Assembly (NCBI GenBank): GCA_903813345.2
Contig: CAIIXF020000007.1
Span: forward strand, 19,891,564 to 19,955,563
Source of the DNA: Owenia fusiformis
Lineage: Eukaryota; Annelida; Polychaeta; Sabellida; Oweniidae
Direction: 5' to 3'
DNA: 64,000 bases
Under the pieces are notes generated by a model. It did no database searches. It was given only the letters and a program-made list of their open reading frames with translations, and was not told the origin of the DNA. Shown piece by piece: positions 24,801 to 37,529 of the stretch; within the stretch, counting starts at the first letter, position 1; each line of letters starts with the position of its first letter. A program made the translations under genes and the position numbers.

Positions 24801-27800
24801 GTAAGTGTCATATCACGTCCAAGATGTCCAACAATTCCCGCAGTGCTTTGCAAGGATGTTGTTGAGGCAAAACAAGATTCACATTCTGGGAAATCCTCCC
24901 CGAGGGCTTTAAGTATCGAGAGAGGGGACTTGTCGGATAGAATGTCACCCAAACCTGCAGCACAAGAGAGGTCATTTTCACCTAAGCTGTGGCATGGGTT
25001 GATGAAACCTGAATTTGAACCTAAAACAGAATGTATTAGTCATGGGTCACCTCATGTTGATCATGACTCACCCAAAAGTACAACACCCTACAAGATTCCA
25101 ACTATGCAAAACCAAAAGAGATTCACGCAAGAGTCATCACACTCAATTATGACATCACAATCACAGTCATCTAATACAACAGTGCAAACATCTAATGGAA
25201 GATCTTCCTCATCAAGTCCAACACAACAGTCAGGCTCCTCATTGAGGCCCTCTCCTAAAACACCCCCAGCCTCTACATCTACCCCCCAATCTCCCTTAAC
25301 AGAAGACATCATATCTAAAATGAAACTTACTGGTGCCGTTCCAAAACACTACAAACTTCTACATGAGCAACACCAGCTCACCAGTTCTGATATACCATTA
25401 CAAAAAATATTGGAAAAGGATGTAATGAAAAAACAAGCACCTATAGAATTGAAAAGCCCTACAATTTTATGGACTCAAAAATCAACAGATCAGGTTTATT
25501 ATGATCCTAAAAACTCACCCATTATATCAATGAATGCCCAATATGAGCATGATTTAGCTGCAGTAACTTCAAAATTCACGACAAGACTACTTCAACCCCT
25601 GTCATCAACAGAAATGGAAAACTATTTGGCAGATTTGAAACAACAAACCCCTGGACACCGTCCATTTTATGCCAGGAATTTATCTAGTTCATCTTCAAGC
25701 AGTACAGAGTCGATATTAGAGTCTAGTTGTGATTCTATCAGCTCAATAAAATTGAAAGTTGCCTCCAAACACTCCAAGGTACAGCCTAATAAGGAAACAA
25801 CCGATTGCCAAAATGGTAGCATTGAAAGGACTAATACCCAGAATGGAAGCACAAAATGTCAAACAAATTCAATAGTGGAAATAGAAGCACATACAAATAG
25901 TCATAACAATATGATACCTTGCTCTAGCAAATCAGTTTCAAATGGAGTAAACAAAACCACTCTTGTTAGTTCCCCTTGTAATATTTCCACTTCAGAAAAA
26001 GATGTTATAAATGGTGTCAATTCAAGTATCAATGGCCATGATGCTAAAGACATCAGCCAGATATCCTCCCCTGCCAAATCTAGGATCCATGAACCTATAG
26101 TAGGAACTAAAGTTATAAAAACTCAGAGTCCAAAAACTGTTAAAGGTTTTCTGGATAGTGATTCTAGTAGTAATAATAACAGTCCTAGGTGTAACTCTAT
26201 ACTGTCAAGGTATAGTAGCAACGACAGTATTGACTCAAGCCCTGAAAGGAGTCATAAACATCAAAGTCCTAATGGTGCTTTACGAGTGAAACAATCGCCA
26301 GATAGACCCAATGTGCTGCAACTACGCCGAAGCAATTCTCATGAATATGGACATCAACAGGAGAATGGTCATGTCAAACATGTGGTGTGTCATGACAATG
26401 CTCAAGCCGCAGTTTCTCATGATGAGTCTCATGAATTAAACACCCATATACAGTGCTATGAAAATGTTCAGAATGGTGTATCACCATTAAGACGATCAAG
26501 TCTTTCAGACCAGTTAGATTCCACCAGTCAGAATGGAGAGACTTCTCAAGATAATAATGACACTTTAACAGAAAGTATTATTGAAGACCCTCATGATACA
26601 AACAAAATTAAATTCACACTCGATAATGAGGATGATGATAATGTATCTGAGAAAGACGATATAACAGAATCAATGCAAGTCAAAACTGACAATGAAACTA
26701 CAAACAACAGCATCAGTAACACAAACTACTTCCAAACACCAAAGCCAAATGAAGAAAGTAAGGAAAGCAAAGTGAATCGGAAACTCGAGGATAGATATTC
26801 CCCTCAGTCAGTCACCCACTTTGTGAGGTCACCTACTGATGGTGTGGTAGTCCCAGGGTTCCATGGTATGGTGAAGAGCCTCTCTACATCACTCTTACGC
26901 TCTATCATGAGGAAAGACAACAGTGCTCAATCAGTGGGGGTAAGTACTGAGATGTGTGCCGATTCATGCATTTTGTACTCTAATTAGAAAGTATCACATT
27001 TGAAAATTTGACTCTTTAGATCTTAAATAATGTTAGAAACCAAAACCAGCTGTATTTTAGTTGTTTTTGATTTTGATTGTATTATATGAAGATATTAATT
27101 GTGTGTCATCAAGACATTGAGTTTCATCTAGACATTTATTGCATTTCTAGGATGGCCAGGTTGACAGTATTGGGCGTAGAGTGCCCTCAGCCCAGGAGAA
27201 AGCCACTTACAGGAAGTCAGTGGATAGCAGCAGTAATATTATATTCCACCATTCTACAGGTCTTCCCATGCAGTCTAGTCCAGTAAGTACATACAGTTGT
27301 TTTGCAAATATTTTATGCTATACATTGCAGTGTGTCGTAAGAATTCTGGAACATTTGTTTTGCAAACATTTTATGCAATACAGTAGGTGGGCCTTTTTAC
27401 TGTGATATATACAAGTTATCTGTGCACAAAACTGCCGCTTTTTAGGATGTAACTTGAAACGTGTCTTTATGATCATAGATATCATGTACTAAATGAACAA
27501 TACTTATGCATGTATCCAATGGCATTATAGTGAAAATTTTCATTATGAAATTTTTCATTATTTCACGTCTTTTGTATTTCAATGCCTTGTTATAAGTTGT
27601 CATATTGACTAAATGTTGTTGTTATTTCAGGCACCCATGAAGAAGAGAACCCATGAACGCTTTGAATATGACCATTCCCTTAATACTGTTAAGTCCATTA
27701 AAAGGTAAATAGAGCCTTTATACAAGTAGGATGCCTGTTTTACTTTTGGTATGTTCAAAAGTGTGTAGTATCATGAATAAAACAATGTGGTGCTAATGCC

Positions 27801-30747
27801 AAACACTTGGTCAGTCAAGTCACATGTATCATTTATTTTCTGTATTATATTTTCTAAACAAGGATTCATCAGGGGTCCTTGAATCTCTTAATTAAGACTC
27901 CTTATTCACTATTCATTGTGTTTTGGGGTTATTTGGATAGCCAACCCCCTTCCCCCTTCCTGTAAATGTATTTCACTAATCACTGTTGTTTGCAGTGCTA
28001 TCTCCATGGTGACCCTAGATACAATGGATAGCAATGGCAACACCACTGACAACAACAAGGTGTTCAGCACAAGTGCTCCTGCATGTACAACTCCCAATTG
28101 TCTGCTAGGAAACTTTGAGGTGAGTATAGTTGGACATCAAACAATCCATCATAAATTGAAAAGCTTGTTCAATTACCTGTTACTTTGTGCCCTGTCACCC
28201 TATATTAATTGATTGTCAAATGAATACAAGGCATCAAGTATCTCAATATTGCAAGGTAGATATAAATTTATCATATACCTGGTATTTGCAAAACAGGGAA
28301 TAGAAATCGAGGTTTCAATTTGTAAAAAATATGGGAAATTGAAAGTGTCTACAATGTTCAACAGGGGAAAGGTGGTCTGAGTCTTTGTTAAAAATGTGAT
28401 AATTTAACCCAACCTTTTATTTGTAGGAAAGTTTGCTGAATGGTCGCATTGACCCTGTAGGGACTGTGTCAGGATTCACTGCAGAGATAGGTGCCAGTGG
28501 GGCTTTCTGTCCGAAACATCTTGAGCTTGATGTAACAGCGTTCTTCTTCAATCTTTCTGATGACAATGCACCATCTCCTTATTTGGTAAGAAAAATCCTG
28601 TTTATTTTTAGTGTTAGAAATTTGTCTGCTTCAAGGTCATGATTTCATGATTTTTTACAGAGTCATATCCGTTTCACATAATAACAGCTAATTATAGAAG
28701 CAAGAGAAATATTGCCTCAATATTCAAAGATCTTGGGTTTTTAGACTCTTACCCTACTATCACACCAAACTAGTTCTCACTACGTTCTCGAAAATGGGCT
28801 TCGACTGTGTACTAGCAGACTGGACATACTTAGAACCATTGGGGTCTATTTACTTCATCGAATGTACTCGAACGGGTAGGTCGTCTAGAACTTAGAACAT
28901 GCTCAAAATGTTCTCTTGGTCGTCACGTTTTACAATTAGAAAGAGTGAAAACCTACTAACAACGATCTGGACGTTCTACGAACAGAACTGTCATACTTCA
29001 ATCCTACTAGGGACATTTTTACAATGAGTTGAACTGTCTGAGGACGTATTGAGAACTAATTGCAAACAGGTCAAAACCGATTAAGAACGTATTTATCAAC
29101 GAGTTAGCAAAAATATAGCTATCACACCAAGCAAGTTGCCACTGCGTTCTTCAAAACTGGTTTTAAACTGTGTGCGAACGAAATGAACGTAGCTACAACG
29201 TTCTACGGTCTGTTTATGAACTTCATGGACTTTCCCAGATGGGGAATGTGATTTAGAATTTTGAATCGATTCAAAATTCGATGGCGACCATACCGTTCTG
29301 TAATCAGGTCATGATGACCTTCTAGACTAAGGGACGTGTTATACGAAGTTGCACACCAACGTGGTGCGACCTGAACAAACTGCGAATGAGATGGACATAT
29401 TGAAGACTGTTTATGAACGAAGCAGCTTATTATTTTAGACATATTTCCCGACCACAGCCAGATTGAGCCCGTTTTATGACATTTTCGTAGGACTGGCAAG
29501 AACGGATAAGAACTAGTTTAGTGTGAAAGGGGGGTAGGTCAGCCAAGTCATGTCTACAGTAATAATATTTCAGAAGATTTTGCGAGGAAAAATCATTAAT
29601 AATTCATTGGAATAATCTGGAAACATAAAACAATCAAAATCTGGGCATTCCAAGTCATTAATGGGCTCCCTGATAATGACTCCGCGTAAGTTTTGGTATT
29701 TTCATAGATTTTGTGAACTGATTTCAGGGCCACATTAATATAGAGGCCGCTTGTAAGAGAAGAGGATATCATGTGCCAAAACTAGGAACACTTCAAGTGG
29801 TATGTTTCTTAATTTAGCTATTTTAATCAAATCATGTGTATTAAATCTAGGCATAGTTTTGTACCTAAGTAATAGCATTGTTCTGAAGTAATCAAAGCAA
29901 TTACAAAAATGTATTCCCCTTAAATAGGGGAAATTGATTAACAAGTTTTATTTGTTTATAATGCTTATTTCCTAGACATACGTATATGTGTAACTTTCTG
30001 TGCACATAAAGTAAAGATATTTGTTTTATTTCAGACTCTGTTCAACCCAAATAAAAAAGTGGTTAAGATGTTTGTCGTTCGCTATGATCTCACAGATATG
30101 CCACCGAACTCTCAGACGTTTCTGCGCCAGCGCACCATATACCAACCAGTACAGCATGGAAACGAAAACTCTCAGGACCTGCCAACATTCTTACGCTATC
30201 TGATTCACCTTAGGTGTGTGTTTTATGTTTTGCATTATTATCCAAATAAGTAGGGACGTAGTGAAGCAGTCAAGTGATCACTCTGTCTGTCCATCCATTT
30301 ATCCGTCCATCCATTTATCTGTCCATGCAAAAACTATGGTTAAAAACAAGTTATTTTGTCAAGATTTTCTAGTTAAAAATCAAATGCTTTCAATAAGCTA
30401 TATTTCACACATTTTAGGTGTTTTTAATGGTTATGTTGGCATGAACTTAAAATAGTTTGTTTTCATTACTTTTCTAAATACAATATAATCCTTACTTGGA
30501 CTAAATTTTGCTCTGAAATTTTCTGATGAAAATCAGGAGTTCATCTCTTGGGGTTTTTCATATATTCATGTCTCATTAAATCTCTTTCAGGTTCTGTAGT
30601 TCCAAATCTAACAAGATATATCTACATACAGATATCCGGCTGATATTTGCACGGGACAAATTTGAATTTGATCCACGTGTGGCAAACTACGAACTAAGGT
30701 CTTACACAGAAGGACCCACAAACCCACAATTTTCTCCAAAAAGGTGA
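12803..30747 (+). CDS. atos: Atos homolog (ATOSA/FAM214A-type nuclear regulator), complete, 12 coding exons
   Basis: Coding exons: 12803-12818, 22019-22200, 22805-22998, 23809-23934, 24695-26939, 27151-27282, 27631-27704, 27996-28119, 28427-28585, 29728-29799, 30035-30213, 30591-30747. All phases match; 3660 bases give 1219 residues (human ATOSA is about 1,080). The start MRPEKG resembles vertebrate MKPDRD. Residues ~15-230 align with the Atos N-terminus (GRTEGPHCPG, AVRSYLYFSQISAWL, ALKVSV-like IKVSVISRP). The single large exon 5 encodes a Ser/Asn/Pro-rich disordered middle (~173-921) with an acidic patch (DNEDDDNVSEKDD). The Atos conserved domain follows (LLGNFEESLLNGR, FTAEIGASGAFCPKH, ~1025-1084), then the C-terminal Chromosome_seg-type domain (GTLQVTLFNPNKKVVKMFVV, NPQFSPKR end). 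Family knowledge: Drosophila Atossa acts in the nucleus to raise expression of metabolic genes in migrating macrophages. The exact role here is inferred. Confidence 0.93.
13211..13768. repeat. Near-palindromic foldback MITE in Atos intron 1
   Basis: The left end AAATCTTATCCCGTACCAGG and the reverse complement of the right end (AGATTTTACTTATCCTGTTC) pair. Pairing continues inward through CTCTTTTGCCTGTRCGATTA, ATACCTACYTCAAT and ATTGTCTGGGT almost to the centre. The 93-codon frame at 13203 runs along this palindrome and is not a gene. Confidence 0.8.
13937..14130. repeat. Short TIR element, 194 bp, ends CATGGGCGTAGCGC
   Basis: A perfect 14 bp inverted terminal repeat, CATGGGCGTAGCGC / GCGCTACGCCCATG. 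It belongs by sequence style to the GGGCGTAGC class also seen at 18314. It lies in Atos intron 1. Confidence 0.75.
14131..18313. other. Atos intron 1, nothing else supported
   Basis: AT-rich intronic sequence with only short, compositionally random open frames. A poly-G run near 18048-18062 is the sole low-complexity tract noticed. Confidence 0.5.
18314..18480. repeat. GGGGCGTAGCC MITE, 167 bp
   Basis: Ends CAGGGGCGTAGCC and GGCTACGCCTATGG form an imperfect inverted repeat with an interior G-run. The open frame 18146-18502 reads through it and has no other support. Confidence 0.7.
19294..19500. repeat. GGGGCGGATCTGG MITE, 207 bp
   Basis: Left end CAGGGGCGGATCTGG, right end CCAGATCGGCCAGT, with internal poly-G (19320-19328) and poly-C (about 19472-19488) runs and GGCCC/GGGCC-rich interior. 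It is a member of a common invertebrate non-autonomous repeat class, in Atos intron 1. Confidence 0.7.
20559..20607. repeat. Isolated GC-rich hairpin
   Basis: A 9 bp perfect stem AGGCCCCGC (20559-20567) / GCGGGGCCT (20599-20607) with a 31-base loop, in AT-rich intron. Function unknown; it may be a repeat remnant. Confidence 0.5.
28752..29538. mobile_element. TIR element, ~787 bp, in an Atos intron
   Basis: The left end reads TATCACACCAAACTAGTTCT; the right end, reverse-complemented, reads TTTCACACTAAACTAGTTCT. A second copy of the left end (CTATCACACCAAGCAAGTTG) begins at 29119, so the element appears to be a head-to-tail dimer. Its GTTCT/GAACG-rich body differs in composition from the surrounding AT-rich intron. 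It lies between the exons ending at 28585 and starting at 29728 and has no coding capacity that I recognise. Confidence 0.75.
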
Positions 30748-32600
30748 TAATATCACTGTACTCAAGGATTTAAAGAAAATGTGTAGTATATACACAAAAT
30801 CAAATGGGTTCAAAATTCATTGTTAATTACAATGAGGATTTTTTGGTGTTTTTGTAAAAATGTCATGCAAGCCTAAAATGTGCCATTATCAAATTATGTC
30901 AATTTTGCTTACAAATGCATGTTTTCTTGTATTTTCTGTTTCTGAAAATATATTAAGGTATTAGTGTTGAATCTTTAGATTGGTCATACTGCTGTATGCT
31001 TCTAGAATTGTTCAACCCAGTTAAATATGGCCAGTTGTTTGGTTCATGTACACATGTAATTTAATCAGTCCTCTCAGTTTACCATTTGATGAAAAAAAAT
31101 TCAAGTTTTGATTTGTAGAAACTCAAAATTTTCCTTATTCAGGTAACTTCTTGAGAGATATTGTTCATGAATAACCAAGATAAGATTTGTTTATAACAGA
31201 ATGCATCATTTTATTCATGGAAAACTGGAAGGAGTGGATCAGGTCCCCGATTGCATTCACAAATAAATTCAGTAGTAGAAAGCTAGTCTTTGATTCTAAA
31301 CCCCGTTTTCGTATTATGAGATGTGAAAGTGATCATGTATCCATTTTCTCAACTCATTCTAATAGTATGACTGTAAATCATGTTTATTTCTTTTTTGTGA
31401 ACCTTAATAATTTTACCATTTATAACATAATTCTGGAATAGTGAACTCATTATATGACGCGAAACACTTCAATGAATTAGAATTCATGAAAACTGAATGA
31501 TTATTTGAACATGTTTTACAGTATTATAGACTTAGTAGACACAGTACAGTGTATCAAACTGAGATTTTAGTTGTATATGGTTAACTCTTTATTCAACAAT
31601 GTATGAATATTTATGTTTAAAAATTTATCTGCTTGATTGTGAATCAGTGTTATTGTACGTTGGTGCATATCTGTTAAAATTGAATTATCATTTTCGATGA
31701 CTGCAAAAATTTTGAATCTTGCAAAAATCAAAGTATTTATTGTTTTGTATATAGTGGATATTTTAACTTATTGCCTCTATTGAGGTTATATATGATATAC
31801 ATATAATCTATTGAAGTATTTATCACTGAGGTTTTATAACTTTAGTCTTAGTTTAGAGTTTGGTGGTGAGATTTAAAGTTGCAGATATACTGTAGTAATA
31901 CCAATTGTATACTAACTTTTCAAAAATATTGGCATACTAATCTGATATCATTTATGTCATATTTAATATCAAAATGATATCATCAGTTTCCATTTGTGGG
32001 AATTAGAAAAAAAATGGCATCAGTGATTTGACTAAAATCTATTTAAATGTTTTTTGAAGTTTAAGTTTTCTATTCATGTACTGTTCTATAGAAAAGCCCT
32101 TCTAGAACATATTATAACTATTATTATTTATTTATTATGGTGTTAAGATTTAACTATTTACTCTTATAATCACATACTATGTTCATTACCCCTCAGAATG
32201 TCCTCTCAAGGAGGGGTGGGGTATTACATGTAAACTAACCAGTGAGAATGGTGAATTTCTGTTGATGAGTGTAGCTTCATCATTGTTAAATTTTGTTTGT
32301 CTGTTATTATTTGAAATGCCTAATAATAAATTATAGATACTTCCTATAAATAGACAAGGTTTTTTGTTTATCTTTCATGAATACAAACAAAGTAGTTGAT
32401 TGTGTTATGCTGAGTCTTGTGTATTTAGTTATTTTAAGGTGGGGGGAGTCTGATAAATTTTAGACCAATTGGAATATAAGTCATTATTGATGTCTATATT
32501 ATACTCTTCCTCCCTTATTCTACTTTATTGTATATTTCTTCAATTATTATTTCTGCACTTATTTTCATGTGGTATTTTTGTTATACTGTATTATTTCTAT
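30748..32600 (+). other. Probable Atos 3' untranslated region
   Basis: AT-rich sequence following the TGA at 30745-30747. Candidate poly(A) signals include AATAAA at about 31261 and AATAAA in TAATAATAAATTA near 32325; which is used cannot be told from sequence. Short open frames here are not genes. The end point is a guess. Confidence 0.35.
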
Positions 32601-33834
32601 TATTATTTCTAGTATAAATAAGTAAAATTCTTCAAAATACTGCAAATTGAAGGGTGATCCGAGAGTAAGGCAAATATAGGTACCATTTCATGGACACCCT
32701 GTAGTATAATCAGGTACATTGAAATATAGAGTTCAAGTTTAATTTTTCATTGATTGTCTTCATATACATGTTAGTGCATCAACTTTACAAAAGTTAGCTT
32801 ATTGTTCATTTTCTTGAGTTGTATATCCGCGTGTATACATTTTTTTAAATTTTTGATTTAAAATTTTGTGTTCCTTGAATGTTTGAGGGGTACAAAAATA
32901 ATTTTTATACTTTATATGTGTGTTTAAGGGTGAATAGGTTGTTATATGATTTAAGAAATATATTCCTGAAAATGGTTAGGGATGCCTTTCTATTGAGCCT
33001 TCTCTCAATATTATTAGAACTAAAATTTATTATATTATTTCAAATAAGGAAAATCTACCAATATTATGTCTGTGTCGAGTAGGTTGCATCAAACGTTTCA
33101 ACAATTTTTGCACATCTCCACAATGTAAGGTTGAGATTTTAAGCTTGCGTGTGTCATTCTTTTCTTTAGAGAGTTTACAATTCTACACTGACAACTTCGA
33201 ACATAGATCTGTAATCTGAGTGAACTAGAGATGGTTACATGTTGCCTAACACCAGATTATGTGAGCAAAGAATCTTGTTTCTGGGTATTTGGCAAGGAAA
33301 ACAAATTCAGAAAAATGCCAGATTTTCAGTCTTTATGCAATAACAGTATATGCCATAGCATCTGAAATTCAACATGGCCATGGCCATTGACAGTTTTTTA
33401 AATGTTCAATAGTTTAAAAAAAATTAACCTTTTGAAAAGAGGTCTGTTATATGGGTCTAACATTGCCTGGTACTCAGAAAAAAGAATTCTTTTTGTGGAT
33501 CATATTTACATCTGTACAATTATGTACATCTGTGTGTTTCTATACAACTGCACATTTATGTACATTAACATTTGTTCATTTATGTGCATCTGTATTTATA
33601 AGTTCCACATTAACAGTTGTCAGTTTAGTATTGTGAAATCTTGATTACTAGTATTCCAGATTTTACTCGTTACACTAGGGCTGACATGGAATGAATTTTG
33701 GAATTTACCTTCTGAATTTGGAACTTTCAGAACTTCTACCTATAGATATATGAGTACATATATAGTACACTGATCCATACGACTATATCTTCATAGATAG
33801 CTTATGTAAAAAAATATGAAATATTTAAGATTAT

Positions 33835-34115
33835 CAGTGGTGTAGCGTGGGTATTTTGTGAGTGTACGTCACAAGTGAGCGAAGCGAATGATCTTTGAGG
33901 GGGTCTGGGGTTGGGTTCTCGCCCAGAGATTGGGGTTGAAGCATTCAGGGTAGTTTTAAAATACAAAATTCCGAATACTATGGACCAACAAAATGTAAAA
34001 TATTGGCCATTTTTGTACATTTTTAAAGTGTGGGGCAATTCAATCTAAAAACAACCTTTCTCTAAATTTTAATAGTACGCCATGGCATCTTATGCGTATA
34101 TGATGCTACACCATT
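33835..34115. repeat. MITE with ends CAGTGGTGTAGCG
   Basis: Left end CAGTGGTGTAGCGTGG and right end TGATGCTACACCATTG are imperfect inverted repeats of the CAGTGGTGTAGC type often seen in hAT-like elements. A clear target duplication was not found. It sits in the space between the convergent Atos gene and the minus-strand gene at 35782. Confidence 0.65.
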
Positions 34116-35654
34116 GATTATAAATCATTTGCTAAGATTTACTCCTTTAACATTTAATATCTATATTATATTTTGTTTTTCCAAGTTTGCTATAGCAAGT
34201 TGACAAGTGTTATATTTGGAAAATGATGAATGAGGAAGTTCTGAAAGTTCATTTTTGCAAGTTAATTGGACAATAATTCCCTTCTGTGCTAGCCTTAGGT
34301 TTCACCATGTAGGTGATTGTTGTTATCAATTAAATAGGTCTAGCTATGTAGCAGAAATGATTACACTACAATAAATCATCTATACAATGAATATTATGGA
34401 TTTTGTTATTATGGAGTAAGATTGCACTGGTAAATCAACTGGCTTGAAAGAGTATTGTCAGTTTTTGGAAGTGAATCAAAATATTCTACATATCAATATT
34501 TCATAAGAAGGTTCAGTGGTACAGTATTTAGCATATCAATGTATACTAAAACCTTATATTATATCTGAACTACTCTCTCATCTGAAAACTCCCAATGTTA
34601 TTGCACTTCGTTCCATGTTAAATCTGCTGTATTAAAAAACTTCAAAATGTCCAGGCCTGCCAATCTAAAACTTGGCTGGTCCCATTGGCATCTGAGTTAG
34701 ACAGGGTCTTCCATCTGAGAATTTTGAAACAATATATCTATTAAATCCCAATCAATAAATATGTTATTTAATCCGTCAAGAGTCATAAAGTAATTGCAAT
34801 ACATTGCACAAATTCATAACTGTAATGAATAACAAAAACATGAGTTTGATTCAATATGTGGTATTTATGTTTTTAATTAAATAGGCTTAATGTATTTACA
34901 TTTGTACACATGTATTTTGATACTTGTATATTTTAGTTTTTATAACTTAAAGTGCAGCTTATCTCATATTTGACGAAATGCAATAATATGTTTGCAAATT
35001 CAAATCATAAAAAGTACCTCTAATATCTTTGAACAGTATGAAAGTGATTATTTTTTCCAAATCTACCAAATCTATATTCAACTGAGGGTACTTTTCACAA
35101 CACAATTTTCCTGAACAAATCATATGGCAATTTTTGTACATGTATTTACACCATTTCAATTTTCTATCTTATTTTATATGATAAATGCTGTAAAATATCA
35201 AAATATTTACACAATTTATTCAATGCTTTGAACCAGGAGCAGTAGATGGAAAATGATCTTTAATTTAACAAAATATGAATTATTTTTCACCCTGTATAAA
35301 AAAATAATACAATTATATACAGGGTAATCAATCTGATCTGGCAACTGAAAGTCCCTCTTGGATATTGTGTTAAATCATTTTGATGTTTGAGTCTCAATTC
35401 TATTGTACAAAACATAGGTCAGACATAAAACATCTGGTTTCAAAAGGAGACCCCTATTGTCAAACATTTGGAGGGAAGAGAAACCAATTTTCTGAAGTCT
35501 TTACCCTCCATTAAAGTTATAACGTGAATACTGTACATAAATGGCACTTATATTGTAAATAAATTGTACATAGTGTACAATGTACTGAATTATCATGAGT
35601 AATATTTGGGGCTTAGGCAGTATATTTTCAGGAAAATGGTGTTTTAAGAAAATG
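34116..35654. other. Intergenic sequence between convergent genes
   Basis: AT-rich with no supported gene. A mini palindrome CACCCTGTATA...TATACAGGGT (35290-35331) resembles the ends of the element at 38693-40086. Confidence 0.5.
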
Positions 35655-35660
35655 TTTATT
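35655..35660 (-). terminator. Candidate poly(A) signal for the 219 aa protein gene
   Basis: AATAAA on the minus strand about 120 bases downstream of the TAA stop at 35782-35784. A second minus-strand AATAAA lies near 35215. Confidence 0.5.
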
Positions 35661-35781
35661 AAGGGTCAGACCAAAGGAGTCAACCTATAGCTCCCACAAG
35701 GGAAAAGCCTCATTGTTTGTTGCCTTCCCTATAAGTAGGTATCTCCTCTGGAAGGGAGATATGGGGCTATATATCTATTGT

Positions 35782-37529
35782 TTACTGTAAGATTCTCTCC
35801 TTCCAATGAGCCTGGACTGATGGGAAAGTCCTCTGGTATTCATATTTAATCAAGTCTTCATCATTATACAGGGTCTTAGGATCTCTGGGATATCTATAAC
35901 CTCCATTGTGATGCTCATCTAGTTCTTCATGATAATACCCATAATACCCTCTCGGACCCCTCCATTGTGGTACTCTACGGGCCTCATTGGTTGGCCAGGG
36001 CTCGTGGGAGTTGTACATGGTACGAGCATTATTACCAGTGCGCCACATGTTGTAAGGGTTAAAGGCATAGCCTGACAGCTTAACACCTGGGGAGTCATGT
36101 AGGTTACTTGACACTTTGAAACCTGAAAAATACAATGATAATTTATCAGTTTTCTATGAATGAGTGAACTGAAAGACATATTTGTCCTTTTTTCAATACT
36201 AGGAAATACATTTTTTAATTCATTTTTCACATTTTTCAAACATATAGTATCATCAGTATTTTAATAATAAAAACATTTTGTTCATTCAGTGTGGCTGTAT
36301 AGCTAATAGATACACTATCATAAGATTTATTGTATATGTATTGTGTATATAAAGATGGAAGAAAAACTGAAGAGGGTCATGCAGAACCGTACTTTCAAAC
36401 TGACCAAAGTAAGTAAAATACAAGACCATCATTCAAAAAACAAATCTTCAATCTACCAAGATGAGGTTTAATGTAGGACCATAATTCAGAGTGACCAAAA
36501 CAAGCAAATACAAAACCATAATTCATGGAGTACTTTTCATGGACCACTTAATAACAAACCATGTCCATAAAAGGAGCTTACAAGGTATCATAATTACATA
36601 ACTGTAAAATATATTAATTTGGTTTACAGTTCTTTCTCAAAAATTACTAATAGACTGATCTGTGAAATTTGCATGAAAAAAAATAAATGTAACCATTCAG
36701 ATCAATGGACATAATTCTGGAATTATGAACGCAAATATGGAATTCATGAAAATTTCACACATAAAACATGTATATTAAACATGTATATAAACATTCACTT
36801 ACCAGAAGAAGCACATGTAGGGCCATGTATCGACCCAACAGCATCACGTTCACTCTGCCATTTTCTCCACTTATCCTCAGACTGGAAATCCTTCATATCC
36901 ACCTTCCTTATCTCTGGTAGGGCTTTCACATCATGGTGCTTGATCCACTCCCTGTTGCCAGGGGTGTAGTAATTCTGACCACTCCATAACATTGATTTAC
37001 CATCCCCTGAGAGATAGTTGTTGGCTGGGTAGGACCTAAATGGACCCTCTAGAAGATTCCTAAATTAAAATTAAGACAATGTTATAATGGTGAACTTAAG
37101 TTTGCCGTACACTAAGTCCAAAACTAATGCTGTTGAATTTTTACATTTAATCAAGGTGATTTAATACTAGGGAACATGTATGTGTCAATTTTTTTAAAAT
37201 GAATCTGATGAAATTTTTATATATAATTTTGTTCATTCTTCTATATATGTTGATAAATATACTTATTATCATTTGGTTTAATTAACATAATTTGCTCTTT
37301 GAATAACTTCACTATTTGGTAAGATGTCATGGATATTTTGGATAATATACTCGTAGTATTGTTTGTTGAAAAAATGATTTGACCTTAAATTCTCAATCAC
37401 ATGGTTAAAAGTCTTTAAGCCTTGTTTTAACTCATTTAATTTACTTACAATAAGATTTTAACCCTACCTTCTATCAGCATTTATATGTGTAGCCTTTCTT
37501 CTATTTATATGTTCAAATGTATACGCCAT
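35782..37529 (-). CDS. 219 aa Tyr/Trp-rich soluble protein, family not recognised, complete
   Basis: Three exons on the minus strand, 37529-37468, 37059-36803 and 36122-35782, join with matching phases (2, then 1) to give 660 bases and 219 residues. The predicted protein starts MAYTFEHINRRKATHINADR and ends QAHWKERILQ. It has no signal peptide, membrane segment, coiled coil or enzyme motif. It is rich in Tyr, Trp, Asn, Gly, Pro and Arg, with turn-like motifs such as NNYLSGDGKSMLWSGQNYYT, DKWRKWQSERD and RGPRGYYGYYHEE. This composition is common in short axonemal microtubule-inner and sperm-flagellar proteins, but I cannot place it in a named family, so that role is a guess. It is convergent with Atos. 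The ATG at 37529 is the first in frame; a spliced 5' leader from about 38.6 kb is likely. Confidence 0.85.

Noticed and set aside
24795-24810. Perfect donor-like AAAGTAAGT inside Atos exon 5 as an exon end
   Set aside because: Translation continues across it with residues (IKVSVISRP) that match the conserved Atos N-terminal region, so the site is probably not used.
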